From assembly GCA_963556495.2 (NCBI GenBank), contig OY747702.1, positions 3,780,501 through 3,844,500 of the forward strand: a stretch of 64,000 nucleotides of DNA, written 5' to 3'. This document shows, in pieces, positions 54,419-63,715 of this stretch. The notes under the pieces are model-generated. The model was given only the letters and a program-made list of their open reading frames with translations, was not told the origin of the DNA and did not search any database. This DNA comes from Valencia hispanica. Taxonomy: Eukaryota > Chordata > Actinopteri > Cyprinodontiformes > Valenciidae. The translations under genes and the position numbers were made by a program. Numbering within the stretch: position 1 is the first letter of the stretch; the number at the start of each line of letters is the position of its first letter.

Positions 54419-56699
54419 GATCTCTTATTTTTTTAAGAGATCACCATATGTAAGGAAAAATGTCAGGCAAAGAATCATATCAATTTTGAGTCCATCTTCT
54501 CTGGAACTTTTCGGATCAGTAGTCAAGTCATCTTGTTCTGGCCGGGAATAGTGGTCGTCCGGCTCGCTCTTCTATGACCTAAGGTGAGAGGTTGCCAGCA
54601 CATCACCTATATGCAGCTAAAGTGTATCTTTTCAGTAGCCCTGAGTTTGAAAACTCTAAGGACTGGACGCAGACCAGAGGATCGTTCAGCCCCTTTTGGC
54701 AGGGGTCTCAGCTTCTTTTCCTTCAAACCCTCTGTGCTCCAAGCCGCCCTGCCACCTGATGGTGCAGGTGTGCTGAAGTTGGAAACCTCTCAGCAGAGGG
54801 TTCAAGTAGGTTGTGTGGTCTGCTCATTGCTGTTCTTCTCCCGCTCTGGCTTGCTGCTCCTGCATGTCCTCTCAGGTTCGTCCTGACTCCTCAGTGGGAG
54901 TGCATTGGCTCCAGCCTTTTTCTGTAGTATGATTACCTGAGAGATTGTGGTCTGGTTGGCTGCTGGTCTCTCACCTGGTCAACAAAGCCTAAAAGAAGAG
55001 CTTGCAACTAATTTGCTTTTTCCTGTTTGCTTCATCCATAATTGTATCTGTTTTGAGATTCATTTCTTATGGATTTGTCCTCTTTTTTTAAAATCAAATC
55101 CCTCACTCACCTCATAGTTTTAAGTAGTGCCGCACTGATCGGCCGCACTAACACAAAATCAAATTATTATCCTGACTGCTTACAAACTAGGTCTATCTGT
55201 AGAAAGAGCTAATGCTTTTGCTGTTTGAAAATCACAAAAATCATCATTGACCCAAAGTGCACTCTAAAAATCCTGTATCAAAAATGAGCAACACTGGAAC
55301 AACCTAGACCATAAAGAATATTTCTTCAAAATATATAGTAGAGGTTATAATGTAAATAAAAACTTCCAAACAAAGACTAAACGAATAAACATGCCGCAAG
55401 AAAATATGAATGGGTTGAAATTTAAGTTCCCCTTGTGCCTAAGGATCTCCTCCCTTTTCCTGAAACAGAACTGTTTCAGAAACATCCAATTATTTAAGTC
55501 TCCTGTTAATCAGGTGTGACTAGATCTGCAGCTTGTTACGGAAAGATGTTATAGTTCAATAAAGACCTGTATTGTAGATCAATCTCCATGTATACAGTAT
55601 TTAAGCTCAATTCCTAGATCTCAGCTGCTATACCTTTCTGCCAGGGAAGAATTAACAAAACCACTGAATCTAAAATTTAATGTGTCCAATCATAACATGA
55701 CCTTACCCACCTCGGTCCATGGGAAAAAAGATAATAGAACCTTATTTCAATCACTCCATAATTTGTTTTCAGGGGGCATATCGGAGCCCAAATGGGACCA
55801 TGAGGGGCTGAAATATCACGCTTCCTCCTTCTGCTGTGTTGGATCTCCTCTGCAAATACAAGAAAAAAATGCTCTTTAAGTCTCAACAGAAGCACATCCA
55901 CCGTTCTCATTTTGAGGGTAATTGTGTCAGAGCCAAAATCCGCAGAGAATCAGCAGGTCGTCCATAGAAAAGTTCCCATCACATTCACGATATGGAGCAT
56001 ATACTATATACTTTTTTCCCATGTACCCAGAGTGGTATGAAAGTGTGGTCAGATTTTTATCATTTTTAAAACAAATAAATCTTTGGTCGGGTCTTAAGTG
56101 TACTGGTCCAGCTTTAAATATTTAGATTAATCCCATGTCGTCCCAGTCTCCAATTTACCCTTACTTTTGTCATGGAAGTATACACATTTTTACCAATATA
56201 ACTTCCTGTTCGTTCATGTACTGCACGCTCAGAATTTGTCCAAATCCTAAAGAGGAGTGTAACATCTGGAAACAGATCATTAAGATTAGTGAAAGCTTCT
56301 ACATATCTGGGTAAATGTCCTACAGAATATGGCATCTGAGAACAAACAAAACAGTTAATGTTTTATTTATTTGCTAGATATCTTGCATATTGTCACCATA
56401 CACTAGTTTCAAATGGGTTTCTGTGTGTCCTTCTCTGAGTGAACCAAGAAAATAAATCAGCATCCTCGTGTGCTCTATGTCATTCTTCTGTGAGTTCTGA
56501 CGTTCCTATTGAAATAACACCGCCAAAAAACTGTAAAAATAAAAGTACTAGATAGCAGAAAAACCTTAATCGTCACTATCTCTCCCTTCAAACAGTCTCT
56601 ATAGAAAAGTGGCTCTCCTGGTTCTCTTCACTGAGGTTGAGACAAGTGGACCATTTTGTTTCCACCTCCCTTTGGAATCAGTCTTTAACCCCACTTTTC
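54419..56699 (-). pseudogene. Region in env position of the retrovirus, not recognised
   Basis: Between the integrase end and the 3' LTR lie about 2.3 kb where env would be expected. Two minus-strand open stretches (56335-56114 and 55910-55677) of 73 and 77 codons have no certain Env motif; the second contains a basic RRRKR run that resembles a furin site but has no following fusion-peptide-like sequence. Stops are frequent. I describe it as a decayed env-position region on the basis of location only. Confidence 0.35.
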
Positions 56700-57540
56700 T
56701 TAGACTGCTTTCCCTATATCTAGTAATGGTCTCTGCTTTTTATAATGGATTAAGTGTATCCAAATCAGTCTCTACAGCCATTGGTGTGGTCAAAAATACC
56801 TGGAATGGCCCCTTCCACCTGGGTGATGCCCAATTTTCTGTTTACAGCTTTTAATCAGGATCCAGTCACCTACTTTAAGCTCACTTCTTCCTGTAGGGAT
56901 ATAGGATCATCTGGCATATGATTAGTTTGCATTTATAACTCTTGTACTCATCGACTGGGATGATCCTCCCAGTAACTGAACATCCACTGTGTCCTGTTAT
57001 TAACTTTTTACTTTCTGTAACATAGAAAGTTCTCTTATATCAGATCTTCTCTTCCTTCTGTGTTTCTGCTCTGTCTTCTCAAACCCCCAGACGGTCGTGG
57101 CAGATGGCCGCTCCTACTGAGCCTTGTTCTGTTGGAGGTTTCTTCCTGTTAAAGGGGAGTTTTTCCTCTCCACTGTCGCTACATGCTTGCTCAGTATGAG
57201 GGATTGCTGAAGGATTGCTGTGGTTGGAAAGTCTGCATCAACGGGGCCCAACCTTACGCCAATGACTGACGCAGTCTGCTGGGATTCCTTAAATAGGAAA
57301 CTTTTTAACTGATTGGAATGTTTGTATAAATGTATTGAAATGACTTCTTGTTAAGTGCCTTGAGATGACATCAGTTGTGAATTGGCGCTATAGAAATAAA
57401 CTGAATTGAATTGAATTGAATGTACTTATCTGTATTTTGATCATGAAAACTCCTAGATCTTAATCAAATTGTTCTTTAGAAGAGAGTAAACCAATCTAAG
57501 GAATTCTATATCTGCGCCCATAGATTATTTCAAATAGAAA
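56700..57540 (-). pseudogene. Retroviral integrase C-terminal remnant, interrupted
   Basis: Minus strand 57540-57421 encodes FEIIYGRRYRIP, the end of the integrase core region in the gamma/epsilon group style. After the inserted L2 3'-UTR piece (57420-56944) the frame resumes with VGDWILIKSC and, one base shifted, WKGPFQVFLTTPMAVETD, the C-terminal SH3-like region. Stops and shifts break both halves. No catalytic DDE residues were identified in readable form. Confidence 0.78.
56944..57420 (+). repeat. L2 3'-UTR fragment inserted in retroviral pol
   Basis: It is collinear with copy D 3' UTR (49139-49598) from CTGGGATGATCCTCCCAGT to the (GAATT)n tail and is very similar to it. It contains no RT sequence, so it is an extremely 5'-truncated insertion of the B/D family, opposite in strand to the retrovirus. 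Confidence 0.92.
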
Positions 57541-60500
57541 AGGCCAATATTCAAATTTGGTATTATATGCATTTATAATTTACCAAATCAAGACTATCCA
57601 ATTTTGTTCCGTTTCTTCCATCGCTTTTTTTTTCAATTTGCAACATTTTATCATAAAGTCATAAATCAGTTTGTAATTGTTCCTCTTATTTTTATATACC
57701 AAACTGTAGGAAGGATAAGGTCTCATCAAATTCATTCAATTACTCGGTGTTATATTCATATCTAGGCATTATTTCTCTAAACAACATTTCTGCAACAGTT
57801 AGTGTATCTAAATGTTTCACTGTTAACATTACAAATCCATTAGGAGAAATTTTATTTTCTTACTAAATAGAGCTTCTTCAATACAGCCTTCGTTTGCTCA
57901 AAGCTGTTTCTTAATTTTATAAGAGAAGCTTTAATTTTTTTCCATGTCTGACACACTTCTTGTCCATGAACCAATCAGTTTGATAATTGAATTGTCCGTA
58001 AGAAATGCTTTAATTAGTTCGCCACTAGAGGTTGCCATACCCCTGTTCCTCATTGTTGGCCAAATGCCAAAAACATGTAAAGTTCAATTTGAATCTTCTG
58101 TTAGCAATAATATGATTATTTATCTTCATCTGATTACAAACTTCACTTAAAACTTTAATTTTTCTCTTTCCAAGTAGAACAATTCTTTGGTAGCTTTCCA
58201 GTTTCAAGAATTTTATGAAATCTGAAATTTTGATTATTAATTTATCCTCTACAGAGAATCTGCCCAACTTCAAGTGAAATAGGAAATCTCTCCCTAATTA
58301 ATTAGAAAATAATCTTTAGATTTTATGATTATCACAACAGGTTTTTCCTGTAGCAAAATCTATTTATTCTTTTTCATTTTTCTAACAACTCAATGTCATT
58401 TTTAGTGGAAAACACAATTCCTAATTTTTTTATTTTTTCTCTCTCCATCTGGCTTCACTTACTTCCTACCATTTTGTCAATGAGATAATCAGCAACTGAT
58501 ATTTCCATAACAAAACATCACATCTCTATTCCTTGCTCTCTACTTATCTGCTCCTTCATAAAGATTCTACAAATTAGCTTATTATTATGATTATATGTGA
58601 AAGAGTCGAGGGCCGGCCACCTCTCCCAATCTCAGGTGTAGGTCTAGACATCTTTCTTGCTTAATCAGACCCTTAATTTTGTCCTATTAGCAACAACTCC
58701 ATTGAGTGTAAATATTGAAGTGCGCTTAAACTCAGTGTGCTACGGTAACTAAAGTTGAATTTTGGAGTGCGTTACTACGTTCCTTACTACGGTTATCCCG
58801 TAACGAACATTTCTTCTCTTTTGTGCAGTCTCTAACCCAGCGCATTACAAGATTGTTTCCTTTCAACATGTATCTTATCTGTCATTAAAATGTTAGCAGC
58901 AAACATCTGAAGCTGCCGCTTGTTACAAAGAATAAATTCACTTAGCCACCCAGCTGCTACCCCACAGGTCCTGTAGACATCCGCCTGTATTTCAAAATAA
59001 AATCACTCTATTCATAATCATTTTTAAACCATTTCTTTTATACTATATGAGAGATCTCACAGACATCCCATGAATATCATTAAAAATATTAGCTAAGTTT
59101 TTTTATTATTATTATTATTATAGAGTAAAAGTTGCCGCTGCACTCAAGAAATCCCAACCTTTTGTATTGAGCTGCACGAAGCTAAAACATCCCCCTCATT
59201 ATCAGCTAGCGGGGGGAGGTGTGTTCCTTCTCTACTGCCTTCCGGCAGTTGGATAACATTTAACAATTTTGAAACGCATGATCAATTTGGTTTCAAACAA
59301 GTCTTTCTCAGGAAGTCCATTTTACCGATTTCTGTCACAACCCATCACAGCTGGTTTGTTTATTAAGAGAAAAACTAACAACCCATTGTTGAGGGACAGA
59401 GGGGGGGGTCGCTTGTTTATTATCAGAACAGCCCTTCCTTGAGGGACAGAGGGGGGGGTCACTTGTTTATTATCAGAACAGCCCTTCCTTGAGGGACAGA
59501 GGGGGGGGGTCGCTTGTTTATTATCAGAATAGCCCTTCCTTGAGGGACAGGGGGGGTGTTGCTTGTTTAAGATAATTCATTTAGATCACAATAAAGTTTA
59601 CCTTACTCTTGATAGGATTTTTTAAAAATATGTTAGTGAGTTTTCTCTTTTATTTTATTTTTCTTTCGGCGGAACTTTAGGAGAAAACAAAGTTTAAAAC
59701 GTTTTCTATCCTCCCGGGTGCTAAAAAACACATCTGCTTTACACATTAACCCCTCCTCTTTCTCTTCTTCCTCCTTCAAGAATTCCTTTGTTTAAAACGC
59801 CAAATGTCTAATTCTTCAATTTTAATCTTTTTAGTTTTATTTTAGATCGCAACTACCAAGAAGTGCGCGAAATTACTCAGTCAATCGTCGTTTCAAATTC
59901 ATAATCTTTATTTTAAAGAAATGTATTGTCTTCTCTCTTACATAAATTTGGCATCTCCTTTAAAATCTTCTTTGCTATTTTTTCCCCATATTTCGATAAG
60001 TTACATTTTGCTGTTTTTATTTTTCATTTTGAAATATTCATCATTCTCATGTTAATGATGTGAATTCAGCTTTTATTTCTCTGTTATCTGATCTATTTAT
60101 CTTATCGCAGTGTTATTTACTTAATTTTCAAACCATTAGACTCCGTTCCGCCTACAGATGTTTCACCATAGAAATCTCCACTCACACACACACACACAGT
60201 CACACAACCGGTTTATCACACATTAATATAATTATGTATTTATTATCATGCTTTTTCATTACTAGTATTATTATTTAGATATTATTTATCATTAGGCCTA
60301 TTTCTAATTGAGATCCCAGACCTCTGCGCGCTTTTGGAGTCCAACTCCTTTAACATGAATATTCACGCAAAGATCCCCGATCTTTATTTGCAAAACACAA
60401 ACTTGCATTACATAGGTCCCGGACCTAGTTATTTTTTCTCTCTTATTTTTTCTTCTTTCACGCATCAAATTTTTACTCACTGGCTGTTGTCCCTGTGAAG

Positions 60501-61069
60501 GAAGACCCCATCCAACTGTTGCTCCGGAAGAAACCGCGGATCTGCCGGCCTCCTTTTTTTTTCTTTTACCTAACGGTGGGGTGGAGGACTTTGATACTGG
60601 TTCCGCACCAGGTTATGCACGGACTCTCAGCAGCCTGCGGTTCCTCCCGGAGATCCAGTCCGATCTGAGATCCTGGTCAAAGGAACAAGAAATGCCAGGG
60701 TTAAAATCGCCCTCTGATCTCTGAGTTTTCTTTTTTTGACATTCCGTGGTTTCTCAATCCACGAGCTGATCCTACTCAGCCTTCTTCGTGTCCAACACGC
60801 AAGCTTTCAGTAAGAAGTGTCCTAGCTTACCTTAGGGCCGGCCACACCCTGAGTTCACCGACCCGGTCGGCTTCTATTTAACTCAGTAGAAACAGATTAA
60901 CATTTACTGGAGATTTACAGACAGAACATTTTAGATTAGTCAATTTTACGCCTCGTGTGTCAGCGCTTACCAAATAACTTCAGGCCTGGGTCACTTCCGT
61001 CCTCCGATCTCCAGTATCTGTTAATCACAACAATTTCCAAACTCACGTTTTCCTTTGCTTCTTCCAGAA
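57541..61069 (-). other. Retroviral leader and unrecognised internal DNA
   Basis: This 3.5-kb stretch lies between the primer site and the integrase remnant. It is AT-rich with frequent stops in all frames and contains a 4-unit tandem repeat (59390-59565). The part near the LTR (60480-61069) is GC-richer and holds GGTAAG-type donor-like sites on the minus strand (for example near 60830), as expected for a leader. A 12-base motif AGGGCCGGCCAC occurs at 58610 and 60834. No gag or RT motifs were found by eye. Confidence 0.5.
59390..59565. repeat. Tandem minisatellite, about 3-4 units of about 58 bp
   Basis: The unit contains TTGAGGGACAGAGGGGGGGG, then TCGCTTGTTTATTATCAGAA and CAGCCCTTCC. Copies begin near 59389, 59438, 59489 and 59539 and differ mainly in the length of the G run. 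It lies in the retroviral internal region. Confidence 0.9.
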
Positions 61070-61087
61070 ATCACGTCGGGGTCACCA
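61070..61087 (-). promoter_or_regulatory. Retroviral primer-binding site, tRNA-Trp
   Basis: On the minus strand TGGTGACCCCGACGTGAT starts 3 bases after the 5' LTR. It is complementary to the 3' end of vertebrate tRNA-Trp including CCA, the primer also used by avian sarcoma-leukosis viruses. All 18 bases match my knowledge of that tRNA. Confidence 0.88.
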
Positions 61088-61090
61088 AAT

Positions 61091-61514
61091 TGTTGAGAAG
61101 GTCTTTTCACTCTAATTTAAAGCCTATTTTAAAGGAACAGACACACATTAATTTATGACCCTGGGCTATCTCTGAGCTCTCATTTCACCTTCCCACGTGC
61201 TCGTTCATTTCTGTAAAAAGGAGCAATAAGAACAACAAACAACAATTATATATTTTAACAGTGAGGCGTCGTTCACTGGACTCAGTTCTAGTAACTGAGT
61301 ACAGCTTTATCTCAGCATAAGGTTTTTATTTGAAACAAGTTAAAAAGAAACTCCTCCCACATAGATCTTCCTTCACAGAATGGTCACAGCTTCTTCACCA
61401 AAAGGCACACAGGATGTGCCACATTCCTCTTGATTATTCACGGTTTCTAAGTGTTTCCACATGCACTACAAATTTAGACCCCCATACAACATTAACAGAA
61501 TTTATATCTCTTCA
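61091..61514 (-). repeat. Retroviral 5' LTR
   Basis: 424 bp on the minus strand, matching 53986-54406. An AATAAA lies near 61325-61330 (minus). The flanking duplication CCAC follows at 61515-61518. Confidence 0.93.
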
Positions 61515-62000
61515 CCACACATCTCTATTATTCCTCTGTAGTTTGGTCTCCAGTTTCTTCCTTTATTTGTACTTGCTGTATCTGATCTTGACCTTAAGTT
61601 GCTTCTGTATACTCCTCAATAATTCCCTGTCTCCCTCCCTGAAGGCTCTTTTTTTCTTGTTTAGCAGTTCCTTCAGGTCACTGGTGATCCAGGGCTTCTT
61701 ATTAGGGAAGCATCTCACTGTTCTGGTGGGGATGATGTTGTCCACACAGAAGTTTATATAGTCAGTCATACACTCAGTCATGGCATTAATGTCCTCTCCA
61801 TGTTCTTGGCAAAGAGTCGTCTAGTCTGTGGTCTCACAACAACCCTGCAGGGATTCTTCAGGTTTTTGTGACCATTTACTCATCGTTTCTTTTGTCACAG
61901 GTTGCCTCTGAACAAGTGGTTTATATTCTGAGCAAAGAAAAACAAGATCCATTGTGAGTCTGCATCCACACCTCCTCTTTCTCAACTCAACAGGGATTTG
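61515..62000 (-). pseudogene. Rex1/CR1-type ORF2, pre-RT linker (copy E, 5' piece)
   Basis: From about 61960 downward: VQRQPVTKETMSKW, EESLQGCCETTD, then the open frame 61781-61563 (MTECMTDYINFCVDNIIPTR, NKKPWITSDLKELLNKKKRA). It is the endonuclease-RT linker of the same family as 52562-53985 and is cut at 61515 by the retroviral LTR. The 4 bases CCAC at the cut are repeated at 53982-53985. Confidence 0.88.
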
Positions 62001-62329
62001 TGGCTTCAGTTGTGGTATTGTTTCAGCTTATGCTATGTTATTCAGCTGCTCTCAGCTGTAAACCACCTTGTTGCCATGGTAAGGCATCATAACAAGTTAT
62101 CAAAAAGTGAAAGATTAACACAAAAATCCTTCCAGCTTCACAGCACCAAAAACTAGAAAGTATAAAGATCTGAAACATGCAATCTTTCCTCAAGAAAACA
62201 CAGGAACCAATGTACAAAAAAATCAAAACTCAATATATAGAATAGATTTAAAAAAAACATTGGTATTGTAAAAAAAAAAGATGACAGGATCAAAAAACTT
62301 TTCGACAACACGTTTTTTTCCCGTTGGGA
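62001..62329. other. Unassigned DNA between LINE copy E and L1 copy C
   Basis: AT-rich; no gene. The exact 5' start of L1 copy C cannot be placed because no second copy in the window covers its 5' UTR. Confidence 0.4.
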
Positions 62330-62345
62330 TGAGCTGCAGCTGAGA

Positions 62346-62378
62346 TCTCGCGAGAGCTGTGCGTAAGTAATATGGCGG
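62346..62378 (+). promoter_or_regulatory. TCTCGCGAGA palindrome plus YY1-like ATGGCGG upstream of L1 ORF1
   Basis: TCTCGCGAGA lies at 62346-62355 and AATATGGCGG at 62369-62378, about 140-170 bp before the ORF1 ATG. The first is the CGCG core-promoter element bound by BANP/Kaiso-type factors in vertebrates; the second fits the YY1 motif that positions initiation in mammalian L1. No TATA box is seen. Promoter function is inferred. Confidence 0.5.
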
Positions 62379-62515
62379 TAAACTGGTAAAACAAACAAAC
62401 TCGGGTAAAAACAAACCATAACATTTGAGCCAAATATAGAAAACGTTTAATAATAATAACCATTATTTTGTATTTCTCCATAAACAAACTGGACGAGTGC
62501 TTTGACAACATTGTT

Positions 62516-63301
62516 ATGGGCAAGCCACAGAAATCCACCTCTGCTGTGCCGACAAGCACACCATCACAAAAACGCACTCGTTCTGAGGCCAGCACCTCCA
62601 CCATCTCTCCAGAGAAAAGCTACAGCGATGTCCTGGACTCAATAGTTAAGAAGCTAACCAGCCTAGACGCCCGTCTGGGCCTGGTTGAGGTTCTCCATAA
62701 AGAATTTCAAGCTCTAAGGGAATCCCTGGAGTTCAGCCAACAACAGATAGCATCGCTCGCTGCAGAAAACCAAACGCTTATGGAGAGTGTAAAGAAACTC
62801 ACCGAGGGGATGACGCAGCTGTCCGGAGAAAGTAAGAGGATGAAAGAAACTATCTTGGATATACAGGCCAGGGGAATGCGGGACAATCTTGTTTTTTCCG
62901 GGATCCCAGAACAGGCTGAGGACGACGCTGTATCCACCGTCCGTGATTTTCTCCAACATCAGTTAAAGCTCCCAATCGACATGGTAAAAAACATCACTTT
63001 TCACCGCGTTCACCGCCTAGGAGGTAAGAAGCCCAACAACAGCCGGCCGCGACCAATTGTTGCTAAATTCGAGCATTACAAGCAAAAAGAGCAGGTCAGA
63101 GGCCAGGGCAGAGAGCTGCGGGGAACGAATTACAGCGTTAATTATCAATATCCGAAGGAAATCCTGGATAGAAGGCGCGTTTTGTTCCCAATCAGAAAGA
63201 AATATATCAGTGAAGGCACCAGAGCTACAGTAGCGGTAGATAAACTGTGTGTTAATGGGCAGCTGTTCAGGGACCCCCAGCTTACTCCTTGGCTTTATTA
63301 G
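62516..63301 (+). CDS. L1 ORF1 protein, intact, 261 codons
   Basis: ORF1p binds L1 RNA and acts as a nucleic-acid chaperone in the cytoplasmic L1 RNP. I choose the ATG at 62516 (MGKPQKSTSA; G at -3 and +4) over the in-frame ATG at 62468, whose 16 extra residues look like leader sequence. Domains: a Ser/Thr-rich tail (1-40), a coiled coil (about 45-115, ending KKLTEGMTQL), an RRM-like domain (RDNLVFSGIPEQAEDD, about 135-200) and a C-terminal basic domain (LDRRRVLFPIRKKYISEG). The stop is TAG at 63299-63301. No break is seen. ORF2 starts 414 bp downstream. Confidence 0.92.
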   Translation: MGKPQKSTSAVPTSTPSQKRTRSEASTSTISPEKSYSDVLDSIVKKLTSLDARLGLVEVLHKEFQALRESLEFSQQQIASLAAENQTLMESVKKLTEGMTQLSGESKRMKETILDIQARGMRDNLVFSGIPEQAEDDAVSTVRDFLQHQLKLPIDMVKNITFHRVHRLGGKKPNNSRPRPIVAKFEHYKQKEQVRGQGRELRGTNYSVNYQYPKEILDRRRVLFPIRKKYISEGTRATVAVDKLCVNGQLFRDPQLTPWLY

Positions 63302-63715
63302 TCATGTAACACTGGTCAGATAAGAGTTGTTTTATCAGTCAACTATAATGTAATGTTAGCACAGCTCTGTAAAGTTGTTTACATTACTCAATGTGGGCGG
63401 GGCCAGGGCTAAGCAATGGGATACTGGCTCTTTTTTCTTTTCTCATCTTCACATGTCTATCACCAAATGTCTTTGTCACTCCTTTTTCCTTCTTTTATCA
63501 CTCACACACACACACAGAGAATTTTTTCATAACATAACTATTTCTTTCTCTCTCACCCTCACCCTTCACACCTTCACAACTTTCTTCTATTTCTCTCTTT
63601 CTTATATCTCGGCTTTTGGATTTTCAATCAGGCAACCCCAAGCACAAACTAATAATACACCTGTGTTTATCAGTTTCTATGGTGATATGGACTTTACAAC
63701 TTTTATCTCAAAACT

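Larger units (their letters stand above)
53986..61514 (-). mobile_element. Endogenous retrovirus, tRNA-Trp primer type, decayed
   Basis: Two LTRs of 421 and 424 bp lie in direct orientation 6.68 kb apart, flanked by the duplication CCAC. They start TGAAGAG and end CAACA on the minus strand. The primer site at 61087-61070 matches the 3' end of tRNA-Trp over 18 bases, and a purine tract lies at 54418-54407. Pol is recognisable only in its last part (integrase, 57540-56700). The retroviral gag, protease and RT were not recognised and may be deleted or beyond visual recognition. The integrase style (GPFQVFLTTP) belongs to the gamma/epsilon-like class I group. The copy is clearly defective. Confidence 0.9.
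50815..62000 (-). mobile_element. Rex1/CR1-type LINE (copy E), split by piggyBac-like and retroviral insertions
   Basis: Three collinear pieces read on the minus strand: about 62000-61515 (region before RT), 53985-52456 (RT, C-terminus and start of 3' UTR) and 50853-50815 (3' end, ATGTCCCTCTGGGATCAATA AAGT in two parts around the final signal). Joining them over the insertions gives a normal element end. The 5' side is truncated: no endonuclease core is seen before about 62000. Confidence 0.88.

Noticed and set aside
55677..55910. Retroviral Env with a furin site (RRRKR)
   Set aside because: No fusion peptide, heptad or CX6CC-like motif follows; kept only as an unrecognised env-position region.
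59390..59565. CRISPR-like regularly repeated units
   Set aside because: Units are directly tandem without unique spacers, in a eukaryotic retroviral context.
61070..61087. tRNA-Trp-like sequence as a tRNA gene fragment
   Set aside because: Only 18 bases in the inverse sense, placed exactly after an LTR: a primer-binding site.
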